Of a stretch of DNA of 64,000 nucleotides, positions 44,602-55,972 are shown piece by piece (within the stretch, counting starts at the first letter, position 1; each line of letters opens with the position of its first letter). The stretch covers positions 2,110,054-2,174,053 of the forward strand of contig CAJINV010000005.1 in NCBI GenBank assembly GCA_905178155.1, given 5' to 3'. The notes under the pieces were generated by a model that ran no database searches, was not told the DNA's origin, and saw only the letters and a list, made by a program, of their open reading frames with translations. The position numbers were made by a program, and so were the translations under genes. This DNA comes from Amoebophrya sp. A120. Lineage: Eukaryota; Sar; Dinophyceae; Syndiniales; Amoebophryaceae.

Positions 44602-45400
44602 GGAATACCTTGAAAAGACAGCGGCGGGGCAGGAACGTAGTAAAACGTGGCAGGAGTATGTGCCTAGCAGTGACTTGGACGACTCAGGCACGAAGGACGA
44701 GGCAGAGGCGGAGGAGTCACGAAGCGACTTTCCTCCACTGTAGACTCAGTCTGAATCGCTGGTCGGGGGAGCCGCGGTGAGCGGCAGCAAGACCGGATAG
44801 AACAACTCTAGCAGAACTTGTGCGAATAAATGCGCAACTAAGTTGTACTTACTCAGCGCTTCTGTAGGTGTGGAGGCATCAACTTGGATCTACTCGAATC
44901 GCCGATACAACCGAAAGGTGGAGCTTTAATCTTCTCTTTCCAAGACTGGAAACCTAAATCAAGAGCCGTTCATGCACGACCCTTTTTTCTCATCATCGCG
45001 CGTGCCTCCAAGTGTTCGACGAGTCACACTCTACTTATGCACCTTCATCGGCAGAGCCTATCAAGCTAGTTTTTGGATGGAAGAAGTTTTGATGATCTTG
45101 GTACAATTTGCGATCCCAGAGTTGATCTACCCGTATTGGTTTTTCTAGTGCCTCGCAGCTCGTAGCACGTATAATTGAGTCTCATCGACGTTGTAGAAGG
45201 AGTTGTGGCTCCCACCCCTGTGATGTGCCACAACAAGAAGCGCAGGGGAGCACCAAATCGGTTTATTTATTTTCAATAGCTAATCTTGAGTACTTCAACT
45301 TCTACTTTAGAGCGCGCGTTTTCCTTTGATCGATTAGATACGAGAGAAGGAGAACACATCTTCGACTCGGACGTGCGGGATCATTTTAGTATATAGAATT
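44602..45400. other. Intergenic region
   Basis: No supported gene between two plus-strand genes. Confidence 0.6.
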
Positions 45401-48116
45401 ATGTCCTCTTCCGGCAGCACGGCGCACCGCGTACGCACGAGGCTGTCCGACTGGCAAGAAAATGCGAAACAGCTGACGCAGTTACGCAGGGACGAGGACC
45501 GAAACGACAACCAGGCGGAGTTTCTGCGGCGGGAACTGTCGCAGCGGATCAAGGAACAGGCCCTGTTCAGCAAGCAGGAGCGGGAGCAGATCATGGCCTG
45601 CGTGGCGGCGCAGAAAAAGCTGGACTTGCTGAAAACGGCCGTGTGGAAGAAAAAAACTGCGATAGAAAAGCTGCAAGCGAATTTATTGGAGAAAAAATCC
45701 CTTCTGTCGGAGAAGCAAAGACACAACGAATCGCTGCGGAGAAGTGTGCAGTCGGTGGTGAAGCGGTTTAAGGAGATGCACACAGCAAGAGATAGCCATC
45801 AAGTGCCTATGCTTAATACAATACCGCCGCCTGCAGGCCGCGCAGCTGGGGGTGTCGTGGGGGCGGGGGTGTCGCATCTTCCCAGTAGTAATACGGGAAA
45901 TAACTACGGAGCATCTTCGTCGTCTTCCACGACCAGCGGAGGTGGTGGTGGTGCACACAATGCGAAAGTCCCGAACCACCTCGCCGACAACGCCATGCTG
46001 TTGCGCGCACGGCGGATCTACATGGCGCGGCAGCTGATGCAGCTTTTCCCGATCGAGAAGCGCACGGACCACGAGTATCGCGAGGAAAAATCCCCCCTCC
46101 CCATATTGAAAAGGTGCGCTTTCGAAAATTTGCGTTGCTGATTTGTTACCACAAATCGCGTCTGTCTTGCAAGAAGGCAACCTCACAGGTTCCGCCGCAT
46201 TATGCAGGCGGTTTGTCATGCTGTTGGGCCTACAGCGCAGACGTTTTTTATGCTAAGCGACTAGGCCAAAGCCTCTCTACTCTGGCTTGATATGGGTCTG
46301 CAGTCCTCTCCAGCAAGACAAATCTCATCTGTTTACGCAAATCCAGCATCAGAAACATCGTTTTGATATGGGGAGGGGGGATTTTTCTTTTTGATAACGA
46401 GCCAAGGAGGATTCGGAGTCTGCCCGTCTCGGTGAACCTGTCCCAAGTGGATTCCGGCCGCGAGGCGGAGATTCGGAACACGGCCCTGGGCTACGTCGCG
46501 CACTTTTTTCTGCTGCTGACGAAGTACCTGGATATATCCTATGTAAAAACGCCCCCACCCCTGAGTTGTCATGCAGATTTGCGACTACAGGAACATTTGT
46601 AATGCGCAGCTCTACGAGAGGCATTTCCAATCGTGTTTTGGAATCTGTAATGCTGTAAACAGGATGGGAAAGTGGCTTTCTCATGCAGCTTCTCTTGGTA
46701 ACCAGCACTACACTGCAGATAGAAACTTGTCATGCACAACTCCCAAACTTTGGAGATTTGTGTTGCAGATTTACCATCAACTTGACTTTGGGGTGGGGAC
46801 GTTTTTAGTCAGGATAGAATATACCGGTCCGCCACTCCGTCCGGTTTTCCGGCACGTCGCTGTGCTTCGTTCTGTATCAGAAGGCAAAATCCCCCCTCCC
46901 CATATTGAGCGGGTATGTTTCCGAAAATTTGTGTTGCGGATTTGAGGTCACAAATCACATTTGTATTGCAAGAAAACAAGGGCAGAAGCTTCCGCCCCAT
47001 TATGGAAGCGGTTTGTCTTGCTGTTGGGCCTAAAGGGGAGCCGTTTGCCATGCTGAACAACTAGACCCCTACGCCCCTATCTAGCCCGGGGACCTGGCCG
47101 CAATGCCTCTCTGCAATACAAATCTGATTTGTGTACACAAATCCAGCATCAGAAGTTTCGTGTTGATATGGGGAGGGAGGATTTTTCCATTCGATATTCT
47201 GGCGAACATACGCATTGCAACTTATATCGATCTAGGTCTGGAAACTTATAAAGTGCTAGTCTGGTATGAAAATAATTATTTCTATACGCGCACTGCAATA
47301 GTACGCAGACGCAGCCATGCATGACAAGTTTCTGAGCTGCTACAAGGCGAAGCTGCGCATGAAGATTCCGCATGACCAGGTGCATCACAGAGTTCCGAGT
47401 CAGACCGATACTGTTTCCTTGGATAGAAGAGCCCGACGTGCAACACCGCCGGGCTGGCAAGTTTGAACGAGTTGTTTTCATCAAACTCCGGGGCCGCGAT
47501 GAACCACGCTTCTTCCGCCTCCGCCGCCGGAACATCCGCAGCAACCGCGGCGCTGGGGGTCGCGTCCGGCCTGACGAATGTGGCGAAGAACATCCAAAAT
47601 TTCATCACCAGCGCGGGCATCACGCAGCAGCAGTTTGAGCGGCAGATCACGGTGTGCCCCATGTTCTACCGCGGGTCCTACAACAGCAAGTCTAAATTCC
47701 CCTTCGAAAGCACGGGGTCCAACTTGCAGCAAGCCGTAGGGCACCTGTTGGCGAACCTCGCGCAGCTGTACCTGGCGTTGGGCTACGAGCAGCTGACGAT
47801 GAGGGAGGGATATGACCTGCTCAAGCGTTACAATCTCAAACGTTACAATAGAACTGGGAAATCTGTGATGCAAGAAGTGCATGATCTAGCCAAGTCTCAT
47901 AGGACTGCGCATGACAAGTTCCAGAGTCCCAAACCGCGCTACAATCTGCCGCAATTTGTGTTGCGGAAAGTGGAGTGGTCTGTGAGTCTGTCATGCTCAT
48001 TATGCAAGACAAATTTTTCCAGATTCTATTGTAACGTTTGGGATTGTAACGTTTGAGCAGGCCATAAGGAACTGTTGGAAAATCTAGAATTTCTCCTCGC
48101 CAAGGAGTTTCTGTGA
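45401..48116 (+). CDS. UVRAG/Atg14-family protein (PI3-kinase complex subunit)
   Basis: Likely regulatory subunit of the class III phosphatidylinositol 3-kinase (Vps34) complex, acting in endosome traffic or autophagy. Exons 45401-46075, 46402-46534, 46822-46874, 47202-47208, 47431-47810, 48072-48116 sum to 1293 bases, 430 aa plus stop. Residues 10-125 form a long coiled coil (LSQRIKEQALFSKQEREQIM ...), as in this family. After a Gly/Ser-rich linker come RARRIYMARQLMQLFPIEKR and ALGYVAHFFLLLTKYLDIPV then RHSVRFSGTSLCF. These match the family pattern in which an LGYVAH-type helix precedes the YLxVPLxYPI strand. The C-terminal part has VCPMFYRGS and QAVGHLLANLAQLYLALGYE. The fourth exon is only 7 bases, and it is needed to keep the frame. 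All five introns within the coding sequence are introners. It could be Vps38/UVRAG or Atg14; I cannot choose. Confidence 0.78.
46076..46396. mobile_element. Family A introner
   Basis: Ends TATCGCGAGGAAAAATCCCC and GGGGGGATTTTTC...GATA. Perfect flank ACGAG. Removal joins KRTDHE|PRRIRSLP. Confidence 0.96.
46535..46816. mobile_element. Family C introner
   Basis: Ends TATCCTATGTAAAAACGCCC and GGGGACGTTTTTAGTCAGGATA, an inverted pair. Flanks GGATA/GAATA (4 of 5). Removal joins TKYLDI|PVRHSVR. Confidence 0.93.
46875..47196. mobile_element. Family A introner
   Basis: Ends TATCAGAAGGCAAAATCCCC and GGGAGGATTTTTCC...GATA. Perfect flank TTCTG. It is only 12 bases from the next element at 47209. Confidence 0.95.
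47209..47425. mobile_element. Family B-like introner
   Basis: Left TACGCATTGCAAC...GATCTAGGTCTGG, right GTCAGACCGATAC...GGATA. Flanks GAACA/GAAGA (4 of 5). With the 7-base exon it joins CFVLAN|SPTCNTAG. Confidence 0.8.
47811..48066. mobile_element. Family E introner
   Basis: Ends TATGACCTGCTCAAGCGTTA and TAACGTTTGAGCAGGCCATA. Flanks AGGGA/AGGAA (4 of 5). Removal joins TMREG|LLENLEFL, then the stop. Confidence 0.95.
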
Positions 48117-48130
48117 TGAAGGGTACTACG

Positions 48131-48408
48131 TATCCTATGTAAAACCGTCCCCGCCCCAGAGTCGTCGTACAAATCTGCATGCCAAAAAAGTTTCTCATGG
48201 GAAGCCCCATGAGAAGCCTTTTCCAGTCGTGTTTTGGGATTTGTGATGCTAGAAATAGCATGATGTGATAGATCTGTGATGCTGCTAAACTAGCTCAACA
48301 GGATAACACTACGAGGGCGAACTTGTCATGCGAAACAGCCAAAGTCTGCTGATTTGTCTAGCAGCTTTCCCATCTTGACTCTGGTATGGGGACGTTTTTA
48401 CTCGGTAT
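48131..48408. mobile_element. Family C introner 14 bases after a stop codon
   Basis: Ends TATCCTATGTAAAACCGTCC and GGGGACGTTTTTACTCGGTATA. Flanks CTACG/CTGCG (4 of 5). It lies in the presumed 3' UTR of the UVRAG-like gene, not between coding exons. Confidence 0.9.
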
Positions 48409-48416
48409 ACTGCGCC

Positions 48417-48971
48417 CGAAAAGTTTGAGTTATGGAAAATGTTCGGTGTGAAGCGAATTCCTAGAATGATTCCTTGCGACGAAAAATGAATAAAATCAAG
48501 CGACTGGAGGTGCCTGGCTGTTTTTGCATGACGAGTAGCCAGATAACAAACTACTACACAACTCGCATGACGAGATCGGCGATGCCGTAAATACAAGCAA
48601 GTAATGCGAAGAAAGAGAAACGAGAAAGCGTGATAGATGGGTTGGTGTTTGGTAGTTCGCCGGATCTTGAATATTGAAATGGATCACGCTATTTTTTGAC
48701 ACGGTTTCGAAAAAGGCCTTGGATCCTTATTGACCGTTTTCTTTACATCTTCCTAACACATTCTTGATTTATTTTCCATTCCCGAATGGGTGTCATTTTT
48801 ACTGTATGTTTCGCAGCATCTGCACTTTATTCTTTTTCTTATATAATGCAGTAGTACGCGAAAAAACTGTGAAAGCAAATTTTCTCGCCCCGAAATATAA
48901 TTGCTATAGTTGTTTTGACGTTTCAAATAATACTCTTTCCAAGATATTTTTACAAAATACCCTAACTCAAG
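48417..48971. other. Intergenic region
   Basis: AT-rich, no gene seen. Confidence 0.6.
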
Positions 48972-51006
48972 ATGTTGAATCCTCGCAAGGAAGGAGCGTC
49001 TCGACCACCTCTCCGTGGCGGCGTCCTCCTGTGCCTTTTTCTCTCCTCACAGACGGAGCGTGCCGCAGCGTCTTGGCTGTGGCGTTCAATGGGAACAGCG
49101 GGAACATCAACAGAAAGCACCACATCCCCTGGCAACGGCGTCGCATTGTCGAGCGGGTCATCCTCGCAGCACTACAAGCCGGTGAAAAAGAAACCGAAAA
49201 TAAAACGCCACTCAAACGCCAGCGACAGTGGCAACACGCGGCCGTTGGGGCAGATGAAGCTGGATGAAAAGGCCGGGTGGTGGCCGAACCTGGGGTCCAA
49301 CAACAGCGTCGTTTCGGACGCGTCGACAAAGTCGGCCGGAAGTAGTAGTGCCAGTACGCACGTTATGCATTGCAAATATGTCTGGGTCTGGAAAGAATGG
49401 GATTTGTGATGCACACTCTCGATCACAAAAAAAACTTGTATAGCATGAGTAGCAAAAGGCACTCAGATTGTTGCCACCCGGACGAGAGGGCATTTCTCAT
49501 GCAGGATAGGCATGAGGACGCCTTCGCAAAAGCTGTGATGCTAGAGCATGCATCACATACGTCGGAGGTCATATACCAATTGCATGACAAACTCTCCCAA
49601 TGTTCCAGACCCAGACATATTTGCATTTGATACACGTCTCGTCCAGCCTCGCGAGCAGCTCGTCCTTGTCCTCCCCCTTCGCGACGCCCAATCATGGAAC
49701 AGCCCGAAGAACAAGTTCGGGTGCCATCAGTCCCTTTGAGCCGTGGAGGCGCAGGGTGTCTTTCGGATTCAGCGACGACCAAGATGTTGTTGAAAGCCGG
49801 AGCCCGGGACGCGCAGTTTCTGGTTGGAAACACGAGATAGAGGAAAAGCGACATCATAGTTGTTCTACCTTGCCGCAGGTTGATGTTGTCCACGCGGAGG
49901 AGCAATTGGAACAACCAGCACTGGAGCAATTTGCTCTGTCCTCGTGCGTTGAAACTGGAAGTTGTAATCAGATGCAACGAGGAGCACATCATGGAGAGCA
50001 AGACACGGCGCTTCCTCGCGCCGTCGAGAAAGATGCGCTCCTCGCACCAGCCACGAAAATAACTACAAGTTCTGCAACTTCTTCTGAGGCCGACGTGTCT
50101 CGGTCCTACCGCTTCGCAAATGTGTTTTCCCAACTGCTGCAACAGCGGGACGCGGACGAAAAGGGTACTAGAAAAGCACTAGATCATGTTGACCAACATC
50201 AACAGCCGAATAAGGAAGTTCTTCACTACAGCACTTCTTCTACAGTTCTTGCGTCACCTGCATCTTCTTCACAAGTCGCCGACACACCCGCACCGGTCCC
50301 GGGCACGCCGAGAACCAGTTTTTTGTCCAAGACGCTCGGGCAACTCGTTGTCACGCCACGGCCGGTCGCTGGTAGAAGTACCACAGCAAGTCCCTGCACG
50401 GCTGTTGAAAAAAACCATAAGCCGGTCGAAACTTACAGTTCAACTACACCAGACAACAAAGCAAAACCGGAAAACGAGGGGGAAGAAGATCACGAGAAGA
50501 GATTGCAGGGCGCCGAAGGAGATAATATTTTTAAACCAACAAAACCAAATGCTGCTGCTTCTGCTTCAGAAGTAGTAGCACTACATCTACATGCAGGAGC
50601 TGTATCTTGTGGTGACCATCTACTTCCGGCGGAACATGTGTTAGCAATTCCCGACGAGGAGGGGCCACTCCACTTTGAACCGCACCACCAGCTAAGTGCC
50701 CCGTGGCAAACCCTGAGTACCGCGAGCGACTGGCGTCGATACACCGGCGGGCGAGGGGATGACACCTTCTTCCGGCAAACCTCCACTGGCAGCGACTACC
50801 TGCGAGTTCAGCTGGACAACAACGATTCGCCGGTGGGAACAAGCGCGGATGTTGTTGTAACAGATCAAGCGGTGGTTGAAGCAACCAGATCCGAAGCGTC
50901 GGGGGGGCGGGAAGCAGGAGGAGATTCCCGTGTGCCAATGCAGGAAGAGGAGGACTACCAGGAAACATACGGCATGGGAACCGTGCTCGGGGAAACCTGG
51001 TGTTAA
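48972..51006 (+). CDS. Secreted Ser/Thr/Glu-rich low-complexity protein
   Basis: Exons 48972-49363 and 49638-51006, 586 aa plus stop. The ATG is followed by a signal-like segment (GGVLLCLFLSS). The rest is polar and disordered in appearance: KPVKKKPKIKRHSNASDSG, Ser-rich SSSLASSSSLSSP, Thr/Pro stretches (TPAPVPGTP), and an acidic end (QEEEDYQETYGMGTV). Pockets of order may exist (SYRFANVFSQLLQQRD; HVLAIPDEEGPLHFEPHH). No domain recognised. The single intron is a family B introner; its CACGT flank makes the join certain in frame (SASTH|VSSSLAS). It may be a surface or secreted protein of fast-evolving type. Confidence 0.7.
49364..49632. mobile_element. Family B introner
   Basis: Ends TATGCATTGCAAATATG...CTGGGTCTGGAA and TTCCAGACCCAGACAT...GATA. 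Perfect flank CACGT at 49359-49363 and 49633-49637. Confidence 0.97.
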
Positions 51007-52127
51007 TAATTTTTTGCGGTGTGTTGAAAAAGTTGTTTTCCGTCTTTAATACCGATTTCTACTCAACAGAGGACATACAAAATAGCACTCATATGCGGGT
51101 GAGGAAAAGGTAGAGGAGGACCTGTTGAATTACGTGTTTATCGAAAAATGCCCGTAGAACAGGAAGCGCATCTGTGCAAATAATTCTGTACACAAATTCC
51201 TAGTATACGAAACTAGGTATGTAAACAAAAGGGACGAAGATGCTCGACACATGTATGAAAATGCGTAAATCTAGTTGACATGGCTCGAGACAAGTGTAGT
51301 GTGATACGAGGCCGTCCACATGAAATGACTACTCAACCTCCGTATGTCCTCGTCTCTCTATCAAACTTACTCTGACACCGCAGCCTAATGACGACGTATT
51401 TATTTTTGCTCCCGATAAAAGATATCCGTTGCAGGGGAAACGAAAAGTTTGCTTCCTGAGACGAAATCGCAATTGCATATCGCTGCTGGCCAAAACCAAC
51501 TCTCTACTGCCTCTGCGGACGGATGATGTCAACTGCGTCGTGTCTTAACAAAAATAAAAGAAACACAGTACAGACCAATGATATATATTTTCTTGCATAT
51601 TTATTGAAACAGTCCGCACCGAAAAGCATTTCGATAAGGTTGACCGCTGTAAGTGACATCTGCAGCTCTTCAACACCAGTATCGAAAATAACTTTTGACG
51701 AAACATAAAAGTAAAAAGCTATCTGGACTCATCAAAGCGCCTAGTGCTGGAGTCGATCGACCGGCCTGAGATCACTTCTTATCGAGTCTGGAAGTTTTTT
51801 GATCTCTTAAGTTGCAAAACCAAAACCATGAAAAAAAACCTCGCAGACGGCACCTAATTTCGGCAAAAGTTTCGAAGTGCTCCGTCCAACTGCATTGCAG
51901 CATGAGTCGATGTTCTGCTGGAGGAATCGTAGAATAATTTTCACCCTTGTTTTTAGTACTTCTACTTTTCGTCAATTGCTCTTGTTTCGTCTGTTTCACA
52001 CGTCGCATTTAATACTGATTTCTTCCGTCAAAAGCGGGCTAATTCACCTACTTCTGGCCGCAAACACAGATGTAATCGTTTGTTTCGAGAGCAGGGGGAG
52101 TTGCAGTGGGGCACATAAGCAACGAAC
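51007..52127. other. Intergenic region
   Basis: AT-rich, short frames only; no gene supported. Confidence 0.6.
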
Positions 52128-55100
52128 ATGTTCTTGTGCAAACAAGTCATTTCTTTCGCTGCGTGTTTCACTTTCGTTTCGTGCCGCGCTGCCTCCGAGC
52201 CAGAGGAGGTATCAGCGTCCAGCGATGCTGTAAGTTCTCGGGCGGCCGAAGCGCAGGGGAGTCCGCCAGCCCCTGCCGCAGCGGCGGCTCCAGTTGCCGT
52301 GGCGGCTCCGGTTCTTGCAGCACCTGCAGCAGTGGCAGCAGTAGTGCCCACGGCCGGCACTCCAGCTCTCGCGCAGCCTGCGGCAGTACAACTCCCAGCT
52401 TCGAACAATGCCGCTGCAGCTGCGGTACAGCCTGTAGCTGTGACACCAGCAGCAGCACCAGCCGCGCCGGCTCCGGTTAGCGCCGTCCCCGCTGCTCCAG
52501 TGCCACCATCCCCAGCTGCACCGGTCGTGCCAGCGCCCCTGCCCGCTGCTGCAACGGGAACGAATGTGGAACCCGCACCAGCGGCACCAGCGCCTGCTGC
52601 AGTTGCCGCACCCGTAGCACCAGCGATTCCCCCACCAGCGGTTCCCGCAGGAGCCTCTGCTGCGCCAGCCGCTGCTGTACCCGGAGGAGGTGTTGGTGTA
52701 CCTGCTGTGGCGTCTGTTGTACCTGCCGTAGCGGTTTCAGTTGCAGCCCCTGTAGCTCCACTGCCGCCACCAGTTGTAGCCGCGACGGAGCCGGTGCCGG
52801 CAGCTGCTGCAACGCCAGCGAAAGAGCCAGTCGCCGTCACAGCTTCGGTGGCCGCGACAGCGACACCGGCGGGGGCGGCAGCGCAGCCTCCATTGCCGGC
52901 GGTTAGTGTTGCGCCCCCTGTGGCAAGCATTGCTCCAGCAGCCCCTTCAGCAGCTGCAGCGACCGTCACTAGCCCACCCGTTCTTGCACCAACACCAACA
53001 CAAGCAGCTCCTGTGCTGGCTACGACAGCTACAACACCAGCGGCTCCAACAGTTCCGCAGCCCGTCGTAGGAGCAACTCCAAAAGCAGCTCCTGCCGCCA
53101 GACCACCCTCGAATGGCGAGCCTGTGGTTCCTTTCGCCACTTACGCGCCGTTGGAGAGTGGCGGAAAAAGTGTCACGACAGCAGCACCAGCAGTGGAAGA
53201 AATAAAGACGAAAGCCGCGATAGCAACGGCTGCGCCGACACCTAAACCAGCCGCCGATACGCAACCAGGACTAGCAGCGGCCGAGGTAGCAGCTAAGCCG
53301 GTTGCGAAAGCCACTCCAGTTGAAGCAAGTTCGCCCGCGACCGCAACTCCTGCCGCGCCACCACAAGCGATCCCAGCTGCAGCTAGCGCGCCAGCTCTTG
53401 CCGCTGCTGCAACTACTGCACAAAATTCCGGTGGAGTTGTAGTAACTGCCCCCGGCATTGCTGGAGCAGGCAGGCCTGCTGCGGTGGTCCCCGAAACAGC
53501 AGCGGCTTCTGTCGTCTCGCAAGCGAAAACCACGGCACCAACGGGACAACAACTCCCGGCACCCTCAGGAACCGCCGCGCCGCCTGTCGCGCCACCACCC
53601 GCGGGTCCGAAAGCTGGTTCAACTGCGGTAGCATCGCCAAAAGCTGCTCCTCCGCCGCCACCCGTAGAAAATTACAACAACGCGGCTGCAGCAACGTCCG
53701 TGGCGTCCAGTGAATCTAAGCCGGCTCCTTCCGCAACCGTCGCGCCACCTGTGGTCTCTAGCGCAGCTACAATGGGACCACCGCCTGCTACGCCGGCGGC
53801 GGTGACCACTACAGGAGGCGCAAGTGCAGCAACGGCGCCGAGCACCTCTAGCGCAAAAGCAACGGGGAAGGAGCCGGCGGCCGCAGCGGTCGATGCGGCA
53901 AGGGAGTCGGACGAAGACATCGAAACGGAAATGATTTCTGCCCTGCTGGCCGGGAAAAACGCGCTGCAGACGGGTGGGAAAGGTATGTATGGGTTGAACT
54001 TGATGTGTTGGAGGAGAAATTGTAATTGGTATTTGGCATGCTTTGATAATGGCCGCAATGTGGGGCGCATGAGAATAGAGAATGCCAACTTCTATCGCTA
54101 CAGATACTAAGTGCCTTTTTTATCAATTGCCACACAGCGGCGGCAGTTGGTGCAAAGGCAACAACTACAGCGCCGAAAGCAAAAGAAGTTCCGGCGATAT
54201 CGCCGTCCGCTGCGGATGACTTTTACGGCGACGCAGGATCAGTCCCTGCCGTGACTTACGTGACAAAAGCGCCAGCCTCTTCTACTGCAGAGGGTATAAA
54301 TACTGGTAGACCACCTACTGCTGGTGCAGGTGGAGTAACATCAAACGCTGGTTCCAGTACAACAAAAGCATCGTCGTTACCTGCTGCAAAACCTCCAGCC
54401 ACGGGTGCAGGAGTGCCTGCGCCGAATAGTAAACCTTCCGTAGCTCCTGCTCCTGCGGTGCAACCGGCCCCGTCCCCGTGGGACGACGACGGCTACTACG
54501 ACGATGAGCCGCTGCCTTCCTCGACGGCCAAGGACAAACCGAAATCAGATGCGTTTTTGGGCCCCAGTCCGGCGAAAAAGCCTGGTATGATAGTGCTCTA
54601 AACGCCTGATGTTGCTCAGTGTTTTGCATGTACTTGTTACTGTGATGTTTGTGTGCAAGTGTATAGTAGAGTTCTCCACTTCAACTTGTCGCTCTGTCAG
54701 CATGATTCCTCACTGTTTTCTTAGCATTACATAAAGTATTGACACACCCCCAGAAGTACCAGTGCCAGCACCGAAGAAGGACACAGCGTCCTCTGCGGTC
54801 CCCGCCCCGGTAACGCAACAGCCGTTCGAGCCAGAATCAAAATCGAGCGGGGCGGAACTGGCCAAGGCGGCGCGCGGGGAGCTCACGCAGCTGAGCCAGT
54901 ACGGCAAAGAAGCGGAGACCGGACTGCTGTCCGGGAATATGTGGGTGAAGACGATTTTCGTTTTGCTGCAACTCATCATCGTGTACCACGTGTGCAGACT
55001 GCTCTGCTGCCCGGGTGGGGCGAAGAACGACACCCTGACTTACCTCGCCACCAGTCTCGGAATGCCCGCCATCGGCCCCAGAACGAGCGACACCATCGTA

Positions 55101-55205
55101 TCGAAGCCGCCGGCGCCCGGCAAAGTGGGACAGGGTCGGACTGGGGTCAGGAGTGAAGGGTCAACGACAGCCGGGGCGGGAGGTGCAGCCATTTCTACTA
55201 CTTAG
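52128..55205 (+). CDS. Ala/Pro-rich type I membrane protein
   Basis: Exons 52128-53982, 54138-54584 and 54754-55205; 917 aa plus stop. Both introns are GT-AG (GTATGT...CACACAG and GTATGA...CCCCCAG), and no introner is present. A signal peptide (CKQVISFAACFTFVSC) is followed by about 600 residues made almost only of Ala, Pro, Val, Thr and Ser, in loose repeats such as APAAVAAPVAPA and PAAPPQAIPAAA. An acidic patch follows (SDEDIETEMISALLAG), then SPWDDDGYYDDEPL. Near the C-terminus is a membrane helix (VKTIFVLLQLIIVYHVCRLL) and a short polar tail. Such Ala/Pro stalks look like extended, perhaps glycosylated, surface or wall proteins. Role unknown. The long antisense open frames here are shadows of the repeated GCN/CCN codons. 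Confidence 0.85.
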
Positions 55206-55389
55206 AGTCATTCTCGTATACAGTCAACTGCATTTATTCTCGTGAATGATTTAGACGAAGGTGTTGAGGTATATGCTGCGTGATGATAAATAGATGGTAC
55301 GAAACGCTCTACGTGTAGTCCCACTGCGGAATTTCATTTGACAACTTCACTCTACAAAAAAAGGCGTCCTGAAGCAGCAAACGCAGACC

Positions 55390-55584
55390 ATGATCGCAAA
55401 ACCACCGAAGCTCGAAACCATGGGCACCACAAAGAAACCGGAAAGCGCCGGGATTCTGGGAAAATCCAAAGGCGGCAGCTTCGACCGGTTCGATGACGAG
55501 GACATTGAGGATGCGTGGGCAAAAATGAAATCCGAAATGGGCGCAAACGGAGACGACAATGGCTGGGCCGCTTTCGACGACTAG
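55390..55584 (+). CDS. Small acidic protein, 64 aa
   Basis: Single-exon frame from ATG 55390. The N-terminal half is basic and polar (KPPKLETMGTTKKPES). The C-terminal half is acidic with aromatic residues (FDRFDDEDIEDAWAKMKSEM, then NGWAAFDD). The acidic FDD/DED pattern and a sharp N/C charge split argue for a real peptide. No family recognised. It lies 184 bases after the Ala/Pro-rich gene, on the same strand. Confidence 0.6.
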   Translation: MIAKPPKLETMGTTKKPESAGILGKSKGGSFDRFDDEDIEDAWAKMKSEMGANGDDNGWAAFDD

Positions 55585-55972
55585 TGCAGTGATCCTTTTC
55601 ATCTTGCGGTGTACATTCTTGCGCGACCTCCACCTGCTTCATTTCTTGGAAGACAATGAGTCTTGATTAGTACTGAATTGATTGGGGACTGAGACTGACG
55701 AGGGAACGAGCCGTAATAATTTTCAAATGCACCTGCAACGCATCTTCAACGAATACATCGCACCTTCAGTGGTTGGGCCACCGGGTAATTCTTCTATGTG
55801 TTTCTTCAATACTACATATGAAGTTCCTTCGCAGAAGATCCTGTTGTTGTTTTCACGGTCGTTTTTTCACCCTCTTTCCTGCTGACTCCTACACGCAAAC
55901 CTAAAAAGTGACTTATTGCTACTGCCCATAGAGCAAAAATATTGAAGCCTCGGCATTTATTATGACATCCCG

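Noticed and set aside
46535-46545. TATCCT at introner starts resembles a U12-type AT-AC donor
   Set aside because: The same element class also starts TATGCATTGC, the far end is the inverted repeat and does not give AC, and ends follow the flanking duplication.
52028-53140. Long minus-strand open frame of 370 codons over the Ala/Pro-rich gene
   Set aside because: Antisense shadow of GCN/CCN codons; the plus frame has a signal peptide, GT-AG introns and a membrane helix.
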